From: Methanovulcanius yangii | Lineage (GTDB): Archaea; Halobacteriota; Methanomicrobia; Methanomicrobiales; Methanomicrobiaceae | Direction: 5' to 3' | Assembly: GCF_018687785.1 (NCBI RefSeq) | Contig: NZ_LTBL01000001.1 | Location: 611,780-675,779, forward strand | Length of the DNA: 64,000 bases | Shown here: positions 34,701-43,461 of the stretch, piece by piece | Numbering within the stretch: position 1 is the stretch's first letter | Layout of the letters: every line of letters starts with the position of its first letter | Made by a program: the position numbers and the translations under genes | Notes under the pieces: generated by a model | Database searches by the model: none | Told to the model about the DNA's origin: nothing | Seen by the model: the letters and a program-made list of their open reading frames with translations, nothing else

Positions 34701-35381
34701 ATGCTCGCCATAATCGGTGGGACAAGTCTCTTTCACGCAGACCTCCCCGACCTGTCCCGGACGGTGACGCATACCCCATACGGACCGGCCGAACTCTATC
34801 TGGGCGAGGTGGCCCTCCTTCTCCGGCATCAGTTCAACCGGCCGCCTCACCGGATCAACTTCCGTGCGATGGCATCGGCGCTCGCCCTTGCAGGCGTCGA
34901 CCGCGTGGTTGCATTGGGTTCGGTCGGGTCCCTCAGGACCGCTCATCCGCCGGGGACGATACTCATCCCGGACGATTACCTCTCCATGGCCCCGGTCCCG
35001 AGTATCCACAACCATATGCAGCAGCATGTGATGCCCGAGATCGATGCAGGACTGCGCACCCGCCTTACGGAGATCATCCCGGACGCACGCAACGGCGGCG
35101 TCTATGCGCAGACCGCCGGGCCACGTATCGAGACACGGGCGGAGATAGCAGCCCTTGCAAAGGTCGCCGATGTGGTCGGCATGACGGTCGCCTCCGAAGC
35201 GACCCTCTGCAACGAGCTTGGCATCCGGTTTGCCGCCGTCTGCATGGTGGACAACTATGCCCACGGGGTCACGGAGGACATCCTCTCCTACGAGCACATC
35301 CTTGCGATGGCAAAGGCAAACACCAAACGCACGGAAACGATTGTCACATCCATCATCACCACCCTCGGAGCAAACGAATGA
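34701..35381 (+). CDS. S-methyl-5'-thioinosine phosphorylase-like purine phosphorylase
   Basis: 226 residues from ATG 34701. MTAP/PNP-II fold: phosphate loop IIGGTSLF, RHQFNRPPHRINFRAMA and the base/ribose region VGMTVASEATLCNELG. The purine-recognition segment reads MVDNYAHGV, an Asp-Asn form typical of enzymes for 6-oxopurines (MTI) rather than MTA. It splits 5'-methylthioinosine (and probably 5'-deoxyinosine) to hypoxanthine and the sugar phosphate. Its stop overlaps the start of dadD as ATGA, so deaminase and phosphorylase are co-translated: deamination of MTA/5'-deoxyadenosine followed by phosphorolysis. Confidence 0.85.
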   Translation: MLAIIGGTSLFHADLPDLSRTVTHTPYGPAELYLGEVALLLRHQFNRPPHRINFRAMASALALAGVDRVVALGSVGSLRTAHPPGTILIPDDYLSMAPVPSIHNHMQQHVMPEIDAGLRTRLTEIIPDARNGGVYAQTAGPRIETRAEIAALAKVADVVGMTVASEATLCNELGIRFAAVCMVDNYAHGVTEDILSYEHILAMAKANTKRTETIVTSIITTLGANE

Positions 35382-36691
35382 CACCCGAAGACGATTTTTT
35401 CACCCCCAATACCTCGAAATACATCAGCGGTGCATGCATCGGCAAAACACCGCAGGACATCTACATCGGCCCCGACGGCACCATCGTTGCGGTCGGCACC
35501 GATATCGGCGAGTACCGCGGTGACGCGGATTTCCTCGTCGATGCCTCGGGAACGATCGCCACACCCGCCCTTGTCAATACCCATACGCACGCAGCGATGA
35601 CACTTCTTCGCGGATATGCAGACGACATGTACCTTCAGGAGTGGCTCAGCGAGAAGATCTGGCCGCTCGAAGCACACCTCACGGGAGAGGGTGTCTACTG
35701 GGGGACCCGCCTCGCATGCCTCGAGATGATCCGGACAGGAACCGTCGCCTACAATGACATGTACTTTTTCATGGACGAGGCCGCCCGTGCCACCGCTGAT
35801 GCCGGAATGAAAGGAACGTTTGCCCACGGGTTCATCGACCTCGGGGACGAAGAGAAACGCGAGGCGGAGATACGGGCCACAAAGGAGTTGTATGCCGCCA
35901 TTGCCGCGATGGAGAATCCCTCCCTCCGTGTCGCCGTCGGCCCCCATGCACCCTATACCGTCTCCACCGAGGGGCTGGAGTGGTGTGCGCAGTTCAGCCG
36001 GGAGAAGGATATCGGCCTTCACATCCACCTTGCAGAGACAAAAAAAGAGGTAGACGACTGCATCGAACAGCATGGCATGCGCCCTGCAGCCCTTCTCGAT
36101 GCATGCGGATGCCTGACGGAGAGGACCGTGGCCGCCCACTGTTGCTGGCTCGATGAAGAGGAGTGCCGGCTCCTCGCCGGACGCGGGGTCACGGTCTCTC
36201 ACAACCCCGTCTCGAACATGAAACTGGCGGTGGGCCGGGCGATGCCGTACCACTGGCTGACGGCTGCAGGTGCACGGGTGAGCCTCGGGACCGACGGGTG
36301 CTCCTCGAACAACAACCTCGACCTCATCGAGGAGATGAAGTTTGCCGCACTCCTCCAGAAATTTGCATGGAACTCGAGCGTCCTCCTCCCCGCCCACGAA
36401 GCTCTGTCGCTTGCGACATCCGTCGGCGCCCGTGCCCTGCGTACCGGTGGCGGAGCGATCGCACCGGGTTTTGCGGGCGACATCATTCTCCTCGGCACCC
36501 GGACCCCCTCCATGGTTCCGCTCCATAATGCGGAGTCGAATATTGTCTATGCGGCATCAGGTGCCGCGGTATCCACTGTCTTCTGCAACGGGAACGCACT
36601 GATGCATGAAGGATTCATCCCCGGGGAAGAGGAGATTCTCAGCCGGGCGCAGGACTCTGCGAATGAACTGGTTTCCCGTTCCCTACCCTGA
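35378..36691 (+). CDS. dadD: 5'-deoxyadenosine deaminase (amidohydrolase)
   Basis: 437 residues. Amidohydrolase metal ligands are visible: H69-T-H71 in NTHTHAAM, His in HIHLAETKKE, His in VAAHCCWLDEEE and Asp in LGTDGCSSNNNLDL. Methanogen DadD deaminates 5'-deoxyadenosine, S-adenosylhomocysteine and methylthioadenosine to the inosine forms, clearing radical-SAM by-products. It is coupled to the phosphorylase gene by a 4-base overlap. A run of eight T follows the stop after 13 bases. Confidence 0.9.
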   Translation: MTPEDDFFTPNTSKYISGACIGKTPQDIYIGPDGTIVAVGTDIGEYRGDADFLVDASGTIATPALVNTHTHAAMTLLRGYADDMYLQEWLSEKIWPLEAHLTGEGVYWGTRLACLEMIRTGTVAYNDMYFFMDEAARATADAGMKGTFAHGFIDLGDEEKREAEIRATKELYAAIAAMENPSLRVAVGPHAPYTVSTEGLEWCAQFSREKDIGLHIHLAETKKEVDDCIEQHGMRPAALLDACGCLTERTVAAHCCWLDEEECRLLAGRGVTVSHNPVSNMKLAVGRAMPYHWLTAAGARVSLGTDGCSSNNNLDLIEEMKFAALLQKFAWNSSVLLPAHEALSLATSVGARALRTGGGAIAPGFAGDIILLGTRTPSMVPLHNAESNIVYAASGAAVSTVFCNGNALMHEGFIPGEEEILSRAQDSANELVSRSLP

Positions 36692-36704
36692 AGAGGAACA
36701 AATC

Positions 36705-36712
36705 TTTTTTTT
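36705..36712 (+). terminator. poly-T terminator after dadD
   Basis: Eight consecutive T residues shortly after the dadD stop and just before the TATA element of the next gene. Confidence 0.5.
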
Positions 36713-36750
36713 GGCGATATGTTTATACCTCCGGTCATGCATTCTGCATC

Positions 36751-37770
36751 ATGGCGCAGGGGAGCAGAAAACGCCGGTTTACACAGCCAAGGGTTGTGAT
36801 CAGCAGGTGCATTGAATTCGAACCCGTCCGGTACGACGGGGGCATCATACCAAGCAGGGAAGTCGCCCGTTTGAAACCGTACATTGAATTTTTACCGGTC
36901 TGCCCGGAGGTGGAGATAGGTCTTGGGATCCCGCGGGAGACGATACGCATCGTCCGGACAGACGGCGACGACCATCTGATCCAGCCATCAACCGGGCGGG
37001 ATGTGACAAGGGAAATGCAGACCTTCTGTACCCGGTTTCTGGATGGAATTCCCCCTGTCGACGGATTCATCCTCAAGAACCGCTCGCCGACATCAGGGAT
37101 CAATGGCGTCCGTATATATCCGTCCGCACAGCCGTCCGCACCTGTCGCATACGGTCCCGGCTTCTTCGGGGGCGAGGTGCTCAGGCGATACCCCGGGTAT
37201 CCCATCGAAGATGAGGGCCGCCTGCGAAACCATCGCATCCTCGACCATTTCCTCACCCGGATATACACCCTTGCCGACTACCGTCTTGTCGAAGAGGCCG
37301 GAACCATCGATGCCCTCGTCGGGTTCCACTCCCACAACAAACTCCTCCTGATGGCCCACAACCAGACCGGGTATCAGGAACTCGGCCGACTGGTCGGGTC
37401 CCATACGAAACAGGAAGAATCAACGGATCTCATCGCCCGCTACCGCCTGCTCCTCGTTCCCACCATTGCACGGGCTCCCACCTATGCGGAGAACATCAAT
37501 GTGATGCTCCACAGTGTCGGACGGTTCAAACACCAGCTAAAATCTGAAGAAAAAGCGGTATTTCTCGATGCCCTCGAAAGCTACAGGGCGGGAACCGGCA
37601 CGCTTGCCGGCCCGAAAAATATCCTGAAATCATGGATTGCACGGTTTGGGGACGAATACCTGAATGAACAGACATTCTTTGCCCCCTATCCGGATGCACT
37701 CATGGAGTACCCGGCCGAGGAGACGGAACGGGGCCGGGATTTGTGGGCTGATTTCCGTAAGGCGCCTTAG
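36751..37770 (+). CDS. DUF523-DUF1722 (YbgA-like) fusion protein
   Basis: 339 residues. The N-terminal half is DUF523 (PRVVISRCIEFEPVRYDGG with a Cys likely to bind metal or sulfur), the C-terminal half DUF1722/YbgA (FHSHNKLLLMAHNQTGYQELG). Members of this family have been linked to photolyase neighbours and recently to sulfur chemistry, but no photolyase is present here and the function is unclear. A GTTTATACC TATA element at 36721-36729 puts the transcript start close to the ATG. Confidence 0.85.
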   Translation: MAQGSRKRRFTQPRVVISRCIEFEPVRYDGGIIPSREVARLKPYIEFLPVCPEVEIGLGIPRETIRIVRTDGDDHLIQPSTGRDVTREMQTFCTRFLDGIPPVDGFILKNRSPTSGINGVRIYPSAQPSAPVAYGPGFFGGEVLRRYPGYPIEDEGRLRNHRILDHFLTRIYTLADYRLVEEAGTIDALVGFHSHNKLLLMAHNQTGYQELGRLVGSHTKQEESTDLIARYRLLLVPTIARAPTYAENINVMLHSVGRFKHQLKSEEKAVFLDALESYRAGTGTLAGPKNILKSWIARFGDEYLNEQTFFAPYPDALMEYPAEETERGRDLWADFRKAP

Positions 37771-39467
37771 GCGGTCTCGATGCTGGCCTCATCCTCGAGG
37801 CCCAGTTCCTTTATCGAGATCTCCCGCATCTCGACTTTTCTTATCTTCCCCGACACCGTAATGGGGAATCCGTCGACGAACTTGACATACCTCGGGATCT
37901 TGTACCTCGCAATCCGCCCGTTACAGAACTCCCTGACCTCTTCTTCGGTCATCTCAAATCCATCATGGAGTTTTATCCATGCCATCAGCTCTTCGCCGTA
38001 CTTTTCATCCGGTACACCGATGATGTACGCATCCTCGATCTTCGGGTTGGTATGGAAGAATTCCTCGATCTCGCGGGGATAAATATTCTCTCCTCCCCGG
38101 ATGACCATCTCCTTGATTCTCCCGACAATCCGGACATACCCCTCTTCGTCCATGATGCCGAGATCCCCGGTATGGTTCCACCGGTCGGCATCGATGGTAC
38201 TGCGGGTTGCGCTCGGATTGTTGTAGTAGCACTTCATCACGACATATCCGCGGGCGCAGATCTCGCCGGGCATCCCGCGGGGAACGATCTTCTGGGACTG
38301 GGGGTCGATGATCTTGAGTTCGACATTGGGAAATGTCTTGCCCACCGTCGACACCCGCCGCTCGAGCGGATCGGAGGTGGTCGTCATCGTAACCCCGGGG
38401 GATGTCTCCGTCTGGCCATAGACGATCACGATCTCCGTCATGTTCATCTTGTCGGCCACCTGCCGCATGTACTCAATGGGGCATGGAGACCCTGCCATGA
38501 TGCCGGTCCGGAGGGTGTCGTATTTGTATTTCTTGAAGTTCGGGTGCTTCAGTTCGGCGATGAACATCGTGGGAACCCCGTGCAGTGCCGTGCACCGTTC
38601 ATTCTGCACCGTCTGGAGCACCTTCTCCGCATCGAAGGTGGGCGACGGGAGAACCATGGTCGAGCCGTGGGTGACACAGGCCATGTTGGAGAGCACCATC
38701 CCGAAACAGTGGTAGAATGGCACCGGGATACAGAGGCGGTCCTTCTCGGTAAACGACATTCCTTCGCCGATCGTAAAGCCGTTGTTCATTACGTTATGAT
38801 GGGTCAGCACCACTCCCTTCGGGTATCCGGTGGTCCCGGAGGTGTACTGGATATTGATGGGGTCGTCAAAGGAGAGGGTTTCCTCGCGTTCCTGCAGCTC
38901 TTCGGGACTGATATTCTCTCCCATTTCATGGATCTCGTCCCATGTGAACATGCCGTTGTACGGAATATCGCCGATGAAGACCACATTTTTCAGGAAGGGG
39001 AATTTTTCGCTGGAGATCTTTCCCGGTCTCGACTCGATCGCCTCGGGGCATGCTTCATAGAACATGCCGACATAATCCGAGGTCTTGAAGCGCCCCTGGA
39101 TAAAAAGCGTATGGATTTCAGCCTGTTTCAGCGCGTATTCCAGCTCGAAGGTACGGTACGCCGGGTTGATATTGACCATGATCGCACCGATCTTTGCCGT
39201 GGCAAACTGTGTTAGAAGCCATTCGGCATAGTTCATCGCCCAGATGCCGACACGGTCCCCTTTGCGCACCCCGAGTGCCATGAGGCTGCGGCCAAGCTTT
39301 TCGACCCGCTCATTGAATTCACGGTATGTCCAGCGGATATCCTGTTCGACTGCGACCACAGCTTCGGTATCCGGATATTTACTGACCGTATTGTCCAGCA
39401 TCTCACCTATTGTCATTCCCATCAGGGGAATGTTTGAAATACCGCTTGCGTAACTTGGCTGAACCAT
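37767..39467 (-). CDS. AMP-forming acyl-CoA synthetase (fatty-acid--CoA ligase family)
   Basis: 566 residues. Adenylation motifs: the P-loop YTSGTTGYPKGVVLTHHN, VYGQTETSPG, the HTGDLGIMDEEGYVRIVGR core and a C-terminal catalytic Lys in ITVSGKIRKVEMRE. Activates a carboxylic acid with ATP to an acyl-adenylate and then the CoA thioester. The acid is not evident; the sequence looks like medium/long-chain fatty-acyl ligases. It is a lone gene, with no beta-oxidation partners near, and overlaps the convergent DUF523 gene by 4 bases. In methanogens it may serve lipid turnover or salvage. Confidence 0.9.
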   Translation of the reverse strand: MVQPSYASGISNIPLMGMTIGEMLDNTVSKYPDTEAVVAVEQDIRWTYREFNERVEKLGRSLMALGVRKGDRVGIWAMNYAEWLLTQFATAKIGAIMVNINPAYRTFELEYALKQAEIHTLFIQGRFKTSDYVGMFYEACPEAIESRPGKISSEKFPFLKNVVFIGDIPYNGMFTWDEIHEMGENISPEELQEREETLSFDDPINIQYTSGTTGYPKGVVLTHHNVMNNGFTIGEGMSFTEKDRLCIPVPFYHCFGMVLSNMACVTHGSTMVLPSPTFDAEKVLQTVQNERCTALHGVPTMFIAELKHPNFKKYKYDTLRTGIMAGSPCPIEYMRQVADKMNMTEIVIVYGQTETSPGVTMTTTSDPLERRVSTVGKTFPNVELKIIDPQSQKIVPRGMPGEICARGYVVMKCYYNNPSATRSTIDADRWNHTGDLGIMDEEGYVRIVGRIKEMVIRGGENIYPREIEEFFHTNPKIEDAYIIGVPDEKYGEELMAWIKLHDGFEMTEEEVREFCNGRIARYKIPRYVKFVDGFPITVSGKIRKVEMREISIKELGLEDEASIETA

Positions 39468-39560
39468 CCCATTCCTATACGAATTATGGATACTTAGCTC
39501 TCGCGATCAAGAACACAATTCTTAAGTTTCCCGCTTGCGTAGTTATGATGCACCTTTGGA

Positions 39561-39733
39561 GGGGTCGTGGCCTAGTCCGGCATGGCGACGGGCTCCAGCG
39601 GTCTTTGCGAATGATGAACAATGGGTCTCCTGACACTTCGGATGATGACCCGTTGGAGCACTGACGCAAGTTATGTGCTCTCTCGCATGTCGGAGAGACC
39701 CGTCGATCGTGAGTTCAAATCTCACCGACCCCA
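39561..39733 (+). tRNA. tRNA-Trp(CCA) with 99-base intron
   Basis: Acceptor arms GGGGTCG (39561-39567) and CGACCCC (39726-39732) pair, with discriminator A. The T-arm is GTGAG/CTCAC around TTCAAAT. Exon 1 ends after G37 at 39598 with anticodon CCA at 39595-39597; exon 2 resumes with A38 at 39698 and the anticodon stem ACGGG pairs with CCCGT (39699-39703). The intron lies at the canonical 37/38 position and itself carries box C/D motifs. Confidence 0.95.
39599..39697 (+). ncRNA. tRNA-Trp intron acting as box C/D guide RNA
   Basis: The intron has box C ATGATGA (39611-39617), D' CTGA (39630-39633), C' ATGATGA (39642-39648) and D CTGA (39661-39664). The guide before D' (GGGTCTC) is complementary to the 3' splice region so that its fifth base pairs with C39699, tRNA position 39. 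The guide before D (TGGAGC) pairs with the anticodon region and its fifth base faces C39595, the wobble C34. This matches the known euryarchaeal design in which the tRNA-Trp intron directs 2'-O-methylation at 34 and 39 before splicing. Confidence 0.9.
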
Positions 39734-39769
39734 CTTTTAAAAAAGGTTGTATTTTCTGTGTTATTCTGC

Positions 39770-41680
39770 TCAGAGCCCGAGCTTTGTCCTTTTGCTCTCG
39801 ATATGGTCTGCAATTCCATTCGCGGCAGCTTGGGTATCCTCTTCGAGATGCAGGACGCCCCCGGTGATGTCGGGGAGTTCTGATGTGAGGAGCCGTACGA
39901 GATTCGGCCCCCCGGTGACGGTCGGGACCGGGTTGACATAGGTGTAGAGCCCGAAGGCAAGGGCGAAGATGGCATCGATCGTCGCCTTCTGTTCCATGTA
40001 CTCGGGAGCAGCGGCGGCAACCGGCAGGTCGGCGACGGGAACTCCCCCGAGCGCTTCCGAGACCGCATACAGAAGATCCGCACACCGGCCGGTATCGGTG
40101 CAGGTGCCAAAGCTCAGGACCGGCGGGATACCAAGGGCCTCACAGAGACCACCGAGACCTTTCCCGGCAAATTCCTTCGCCTCAGGCGAACAGAGGCCCG
40201 CTACCTGAAGGGCGGCGCTGCCGCACCCCATCGAGAGGACAAGGATGTCCCGGTGAACGAGCTCTTTTGCAAGGGCGACGGTTTTCACATCCTGTCCCGA
40301 ATCCCGGAGCGTGGTGCAGGAGACCAGTCCCACGATCCCGCGTATGGTTCCCTCCTTTACCGCATCGAGAAGAGGAGTAAGGGAACCGCCCAATGCCTCG
40401 GTGATGCTCTCGGGGGAGAATCCCGCTATCGCCGTTCCCACGGGAAAGCCGGTGACGGGCGTCACGGCAGCCCGTCTGCGGGGATAATTATCAATTGCCA
40501 TGGCAAGGATGGCCTCGGCCTGCTGCTCTGCTTCCCGGGGTGCATAGTTCAGGCGTGTGTCCGCTCCTTCAAAGGCAACAAGATCGCTGACCGGCAGGAG
40601 GACAAATTTGTATTTGTCAGCATAGACCGGGTCGAGGGGGAGGGAGCAGTTCATGTCCGCGACAAAGACATCCACCGCCCCCGTCGCAAGAATCGCCTCC
40701 TGCATGATCCAGTTGCCGGTGTACCCGTAGAAGACCTCGTCATTCTCCCACCGCTGGATCATCTCCTGCCCGGTCTCGATATTGCCGATGATCCGAAGAC
40801 CTTTTGCCCCGGCGGACCGTGCCTTCTCCTGCCACTTCTCCTCCCGTGCGACATCGATGAGGGCAAACCCAAGGAAGGGTTCATGGCCGTTCGGAAGTAC
40901 ATTGACGTAATCGGGGTCGAGCACGCCCAGATCCACCCGGACCTCATGCGGCCTCGGGATGCCGTAGAGCACGTCCTGAAGATGTTCGAGGACGAGCTGG
41001 CTCTGGTATGCCATCGCAATCGACAGGCGCATCGCCTTCAGGGCAAGGCTCACATAATACCCGTCGACATTGGTCAGGCACGAACCGGTCGCGTTCATGA
41101 TCTCTGCATGAATACCGCCGGGAAAGATTCCCAGATTCTTCCATACTTCCTGTCGTTCCCACGGAGCGAGTGCCGCAACAACAGTGCTTTCATGCTCGAC
41201 CGGGGAGATGAAGTCCTTCTCGACAACATCACATACCCGCAGCGCCGTCTCCTCGATGGTATCGCCGGGAGTGATCCCAAGCCGTTCGGCGAAGGTTATC
41301 AGCTTCTCCGGTTCCCGTATGGAAAAGGGCGTCTTTCCAAGGGCCGTCTGCCGGAGAGTACGGACCGTCTTATCAGCATGATAATGATATGTAGAGGCTC
41401 CCATGAGGTTGCGCAGGAGCATCATCCGCATCGCAATGCCGTCAGCAGATATGCCGCAGACACCCCGTTTATCCTCTTCGGCATTTACCCGGCACGGACC
41501 ATTGGAACAGAAGTCACAGCGTGCCCCTGCCATGCAGAACCCGCATCGCTTGTCCGGGTCGCCGCCGAATCCCTGCGCCTCGTAGCGGTCCCATACGTTC
41601 GACATCCCGTCGGCACGGAGTTTTTCATACATCGCACGAACGGATGCATGATAAGATATTCTGTCATCCTCCATCGACAT
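39770..41680 (-). CDS. cooS: CooS-type carbon monoxide dehydrogenase homologue with altered C-cluster
   Basis: 636 residues, the usual CooS length. B-cluster cysteines are C55-x2-C58-x4-C63-x11-C75; C46 and C49 form a CxxC that may hold the inter-subunit D-cluster. For the C-cluster, H266 (NGHEP), C345 (ADMNC) and the later cysteines in LVSC, SMGC and FGTC are present, but the position of the ligand Cys295 of Carboxydothermus CODH-II, normally in a CCTG motif, is Glu302 (IETG). The full set His/Glu/four Cys resembles hybrid-cluster proteins and atypical CODH-V forms, so CO oxidation is doubtful and a redox or stress role is possible. A standard CooS is the alternative if nickel still binds. 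No CooC or CooF gene is adjacent. Confidence 0.85.
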   Translation of the reverse strand: MSMEDDRISYHASVRAMYEKLRADGMSNVWDRYEAQGFGGDPDKRCGFCMAGARCDFCSNGPCRVNAEEDKRGVCGISADGIAMRMMLLRNLMGASTYHYHADKTVRTLRQTALGKTPFSIREPEKLITFAERLGITPGDTIEETALRVCDVVEKDFISPVEHESTVVAALAPWERQEVWKNLGIFPGGIHAEIMNATGSCLTNVDGYYVSLALKAMRLSIAMAYQSQLVLEHLQDVLYGIPRPHEVRVDLGVLDPDYVNVLPNGHEPFLGFALIDVAREEKWQEKARSAGAKGLRIIGNIETGQEMIQRWENDEVFYGYTGNWIMQEAILATGAVDVFVADMNCSLPLDPVYADKYKFVLLPVSDLVAFEGADTRLNYAPREAEQQAEAILAMAIDNYPRRRAAVTPVTGFPVGTAIAGFSPESITEALGGSLTPLLDAVKEGTIRGIVGLVSCTTLRDSGQDVKTVALAKELVHRDILVLSMGCGSAALQVAGLCSPEAKEFAGKGLGGLCEALGIPPVLSFGTCTDTGRCADLLYAVSEALGGVPVADLPVAAAAPEYMEQKATIDAIFALAFGLYTYVNPVPTVTGGPNLVRLLTSELPDITGGVLHLEEDTQAAANGIADHIESKRTKLGL

Positions 41681-41713
41681 TCACCTTACATACCGCGCAT
41701 GATGCCGTCTACC

Positions 41714-41725
41714 GGTATAAATATG
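41714..41725 (-). promoter_or_regulatory. TATA box of the cooS gene
   Basis: On the minus strand CATATTTATACC lies 34-45 bases before the ATG at 41680, giving a leader of about ten bases. Confidence 0.55.
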
Positions 41726-41746
41726 TCGACGCCTGAAATGGCCATA

Positions 41747-41784
41747 TTCCGGAAAACACCGGTATCGGGGGTTGCCATCCGGAA
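41747..41784. promoter_or_regulatory. paired TCCGGAA palindromes upstream of cooS
   Basis: TTCCGGAA (41747-41754) and ATCCGGAA (41777-41784) are 30 bases apart, about three helical turns, and lie just upstream of the cooS TATA box. Two near-identical palindromes on one DNA face suggest an operator for a dimeric regulator. Confidence 0.35.
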
Positions 41785-41799
41785 ATATTCTCATATTGA

Positions 41800-42150
41800 C
41801 GATATTCGCTGATTCTGCACAATGCTCCGGAGGCGCCTTCGTTTTCTTTTCACGCACCACCCGGATAGGGTGCCGACACGACACCCCTTCCCCATTCCCT
41901 CCCCTCTTCGTCACTGCACGAATACCTCCTGATCCCGGACATGTCGGTTGAATTGCGCCAATCCGATGGGGAGAACGGCAAACATACCATAAACGGGGCC
42001 AAATGACGCTCATCCTGCAGTGGACGTCCCCTCGCACCTGAACAAACCCCGGTCTTCCTACCCCAAACTCTTCTGTGCGGCCCGCCCGCAAAACACCCCA
42101 ATTGACGAACAGCTCTTCGACACATCCCGGTTCCCATTCAACCCGACACG
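41800..42150. other. non-coding gap between cooS and fae-hps promoters
   Basis: About 350 bases between the two divergent promoters. The plus strand is pyrimidine-rich in its first half. Frames here are short, lack ribosome binding sites and look like shadows. I see no tRNA, array or strong hairpin. A TATA-like GATTTATGTA at 42153-42162 at its right end should serve fae-hps. Confidence 0.5.
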
Positions 42151-42196
42151 TGGATTTATGTACAGAGAACTCCCATAATAACGCAGGAATTTAACC

Positions 42197-43387
42197 ATGT
42201 TTCTTATAGGAGAATCTCTCGAAGGCGAGGGAGCAGAACTCGCCCACATCGATCTGATGATCGGTGACAAAAACGGCCCCGTCGGGATGGCCTTTGCAAA
42301 TGCGGCATCACAGCTTTCCGCAGGCCACACCCCGCTTCTGGCGGTCATCCGCCCCAACCTCCTGACCAAACCGGCAACCCTCATCATCCCGAAGGTGACC
42401 CTCAAAAAGGAGGAGCAGGTCAATGCAATATTCGGCGCTGTTCAGGCAGCGGTTGCAAAGGCGGTCGCCGATTCTGTCGAGGAAGGCATCTTCGACGATA
42501 TGGATCTCGAAGAGACCGTCATCCTCGCAAGCGCATTCCTGCACCCCACGGCACAGGACTACAACCGCATCTACCGGTACAACTACGGCGCCACCAAACA
42601 GGCAATCCAGCGCGCCATCGCCGGATTCCCGGACAAGAAGACCCTCATCCACGAGAAGGACCGTGCCGGCCACGCCGTCATGGGCTTCAAGGTCCACCGC
42701 CTCTGGGACCCGCCCTACCTCCAGGTCGCCATGGACCTCGTCGACATGAAGTCGGTCGAGCGTGTTCTTCGCAATGTGCCCCAGAACGATCACGTGCTCA
42801 TCGAGGCCGGCACCCCGCTCATCAAACAGTTCGGGCTCAGCGTCATCGGTGAGATCCGCAAATACCGTCCCGAGGCATTCATCATCGCCGACCTCAAGAC
42901 GCTCGACACCGGCAACCTCGAGGCACGGATGGCAGCCAACGCATCCGCAGACGCGGTCGTCGTCTCCGGGCTTGCACCCATCGCCACCATCGAGAAGTTC
43001 ATCATCGAGGCAAAGAAGACCGGCGTCTACTCGGTCATCGACATGCTCAATGTCGAAAAGCCCGCAGAACTCGTAGCCGAACTTGCCAAGCGCGGCGCCG
43101 TCCCGAACGTCGTCGAGATGCACCGTGCCATCGACGCCGAGGGTGATGAATACAACTGGGGCGACATCCCGGCAATCAAGAAGGCCGCCGGCGGCAAACT
43201 CCTCGTCGCAACCGCAGGCGGTATCCGCCAGCACGTGGTGAAGGACGCACTCAAGGCGGGCGCCGACATCCTCGTCGTCGGACGTGCCATCACCGCATCC
43301 AAGAATATCTGCAATGCAGCCGAGGGATTCCTGGAAGAACTCAACAGTGAAGAGATCGATCAGTTCAGAATCATGACTGATTTTTAA
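42197..43387 (+). CDS. fae-hps: bifunctional formaldehyde-activating enzyme / 3-hexulose-6-phosphate synthase
   Basis: 396 residues. Residues 1-160 are Fae, with catalytic His17 and Asp19 in ELAHIDLMIGDKNGPVG; the rest (about 165-396) is Hps, an OMP-decarboxylase-like barrel with ADLKTLDTG and the phosphate loop TAGGIRQHVVKDALKAGAD. Hps reversibly splits hexulose-6-phosphate to ribulose-5-phosphate and formaldehyde, and Fae condenses the formaldehyde with tetrahydromethanopterin. In methanogens this supplies ribulose-5-phosphate for nucleotide and aromatic synthesis while capturing formaldehyde. Monocistronic; followed by a poly-T terminator. Confidence 0.96.
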   Translation: MFLIGESLEGEGAELAHIDLMIGDKNGPVGMAFANAASQLSAGHTPLLAVIRPNLLTKPATLIIPKVTLKKEEQVNAIFGAVQAAVAKAVADSVEEGIFDDMDLEETVILASAFLHPTAQDYNRIYRYNYGATKQAIQRAIAGFPDKKTLIHEKDRAGHAVMGFKVHRLWDPPYLQVAMDLVDMKSVERVLRNVPQNDHVLIEAGTPLIKQFGLSVIGEIRKYRPEAFIIADLKTLDTGNLEARMAANASADAVVVSGLAPIATIEKFIIEAKKTGVYSVIDMLNVEKPAELVAELAKRGAVPNVVEMHRAIDAEGDEYNWGDIPAIKKAAGGKLLVATAGGIRQHVVKDALKAGADILVVGRAITASKNICNAAEGFLEELNSEEIDQFRIMTDF

Positions 43388-43392
43388 TATCC

Positions 43393-43399
43393 TTTTTTT
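43393..43399 (+). terminator. poly-T terminator after fae-hps
   Basis: Seven T residues right after the stop region (which itself ends in TTTTTAATAT), a strong archaeal termination signal between fae-hps and nifS. Confidence 0.5.
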
Positions 43400-43461
43400 C
43401 CAAACCGAACCCGCCCCGAAAAGCATAAGGTTCCCGAATAAGAGAATCCAAATGCGATTTT

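Noticed and set aside
35288-36526. 412-codon minus-strand frame
   Set aside because: Antisense to dadD, which has all metal ligands; His/Gly/Cys-rich shadow composition.
37965-39215. 416-codon plus-strand frame
   Set aside because: Antisense to the acyl-CoA synthetase, whose motifs are complete; a shadow frame.
40253-41812. 519-codon plus-strand frame
   Set aside because: It is antisense to cooS; its composition is that of a GC-rich shadow frame and it lacks recognisable protein features.
42308-43426. 372-codon minus-strand frame
   Set aside because: Antisense to fae-hps, with repetitive Asp/Glu/Gly shadow composition.
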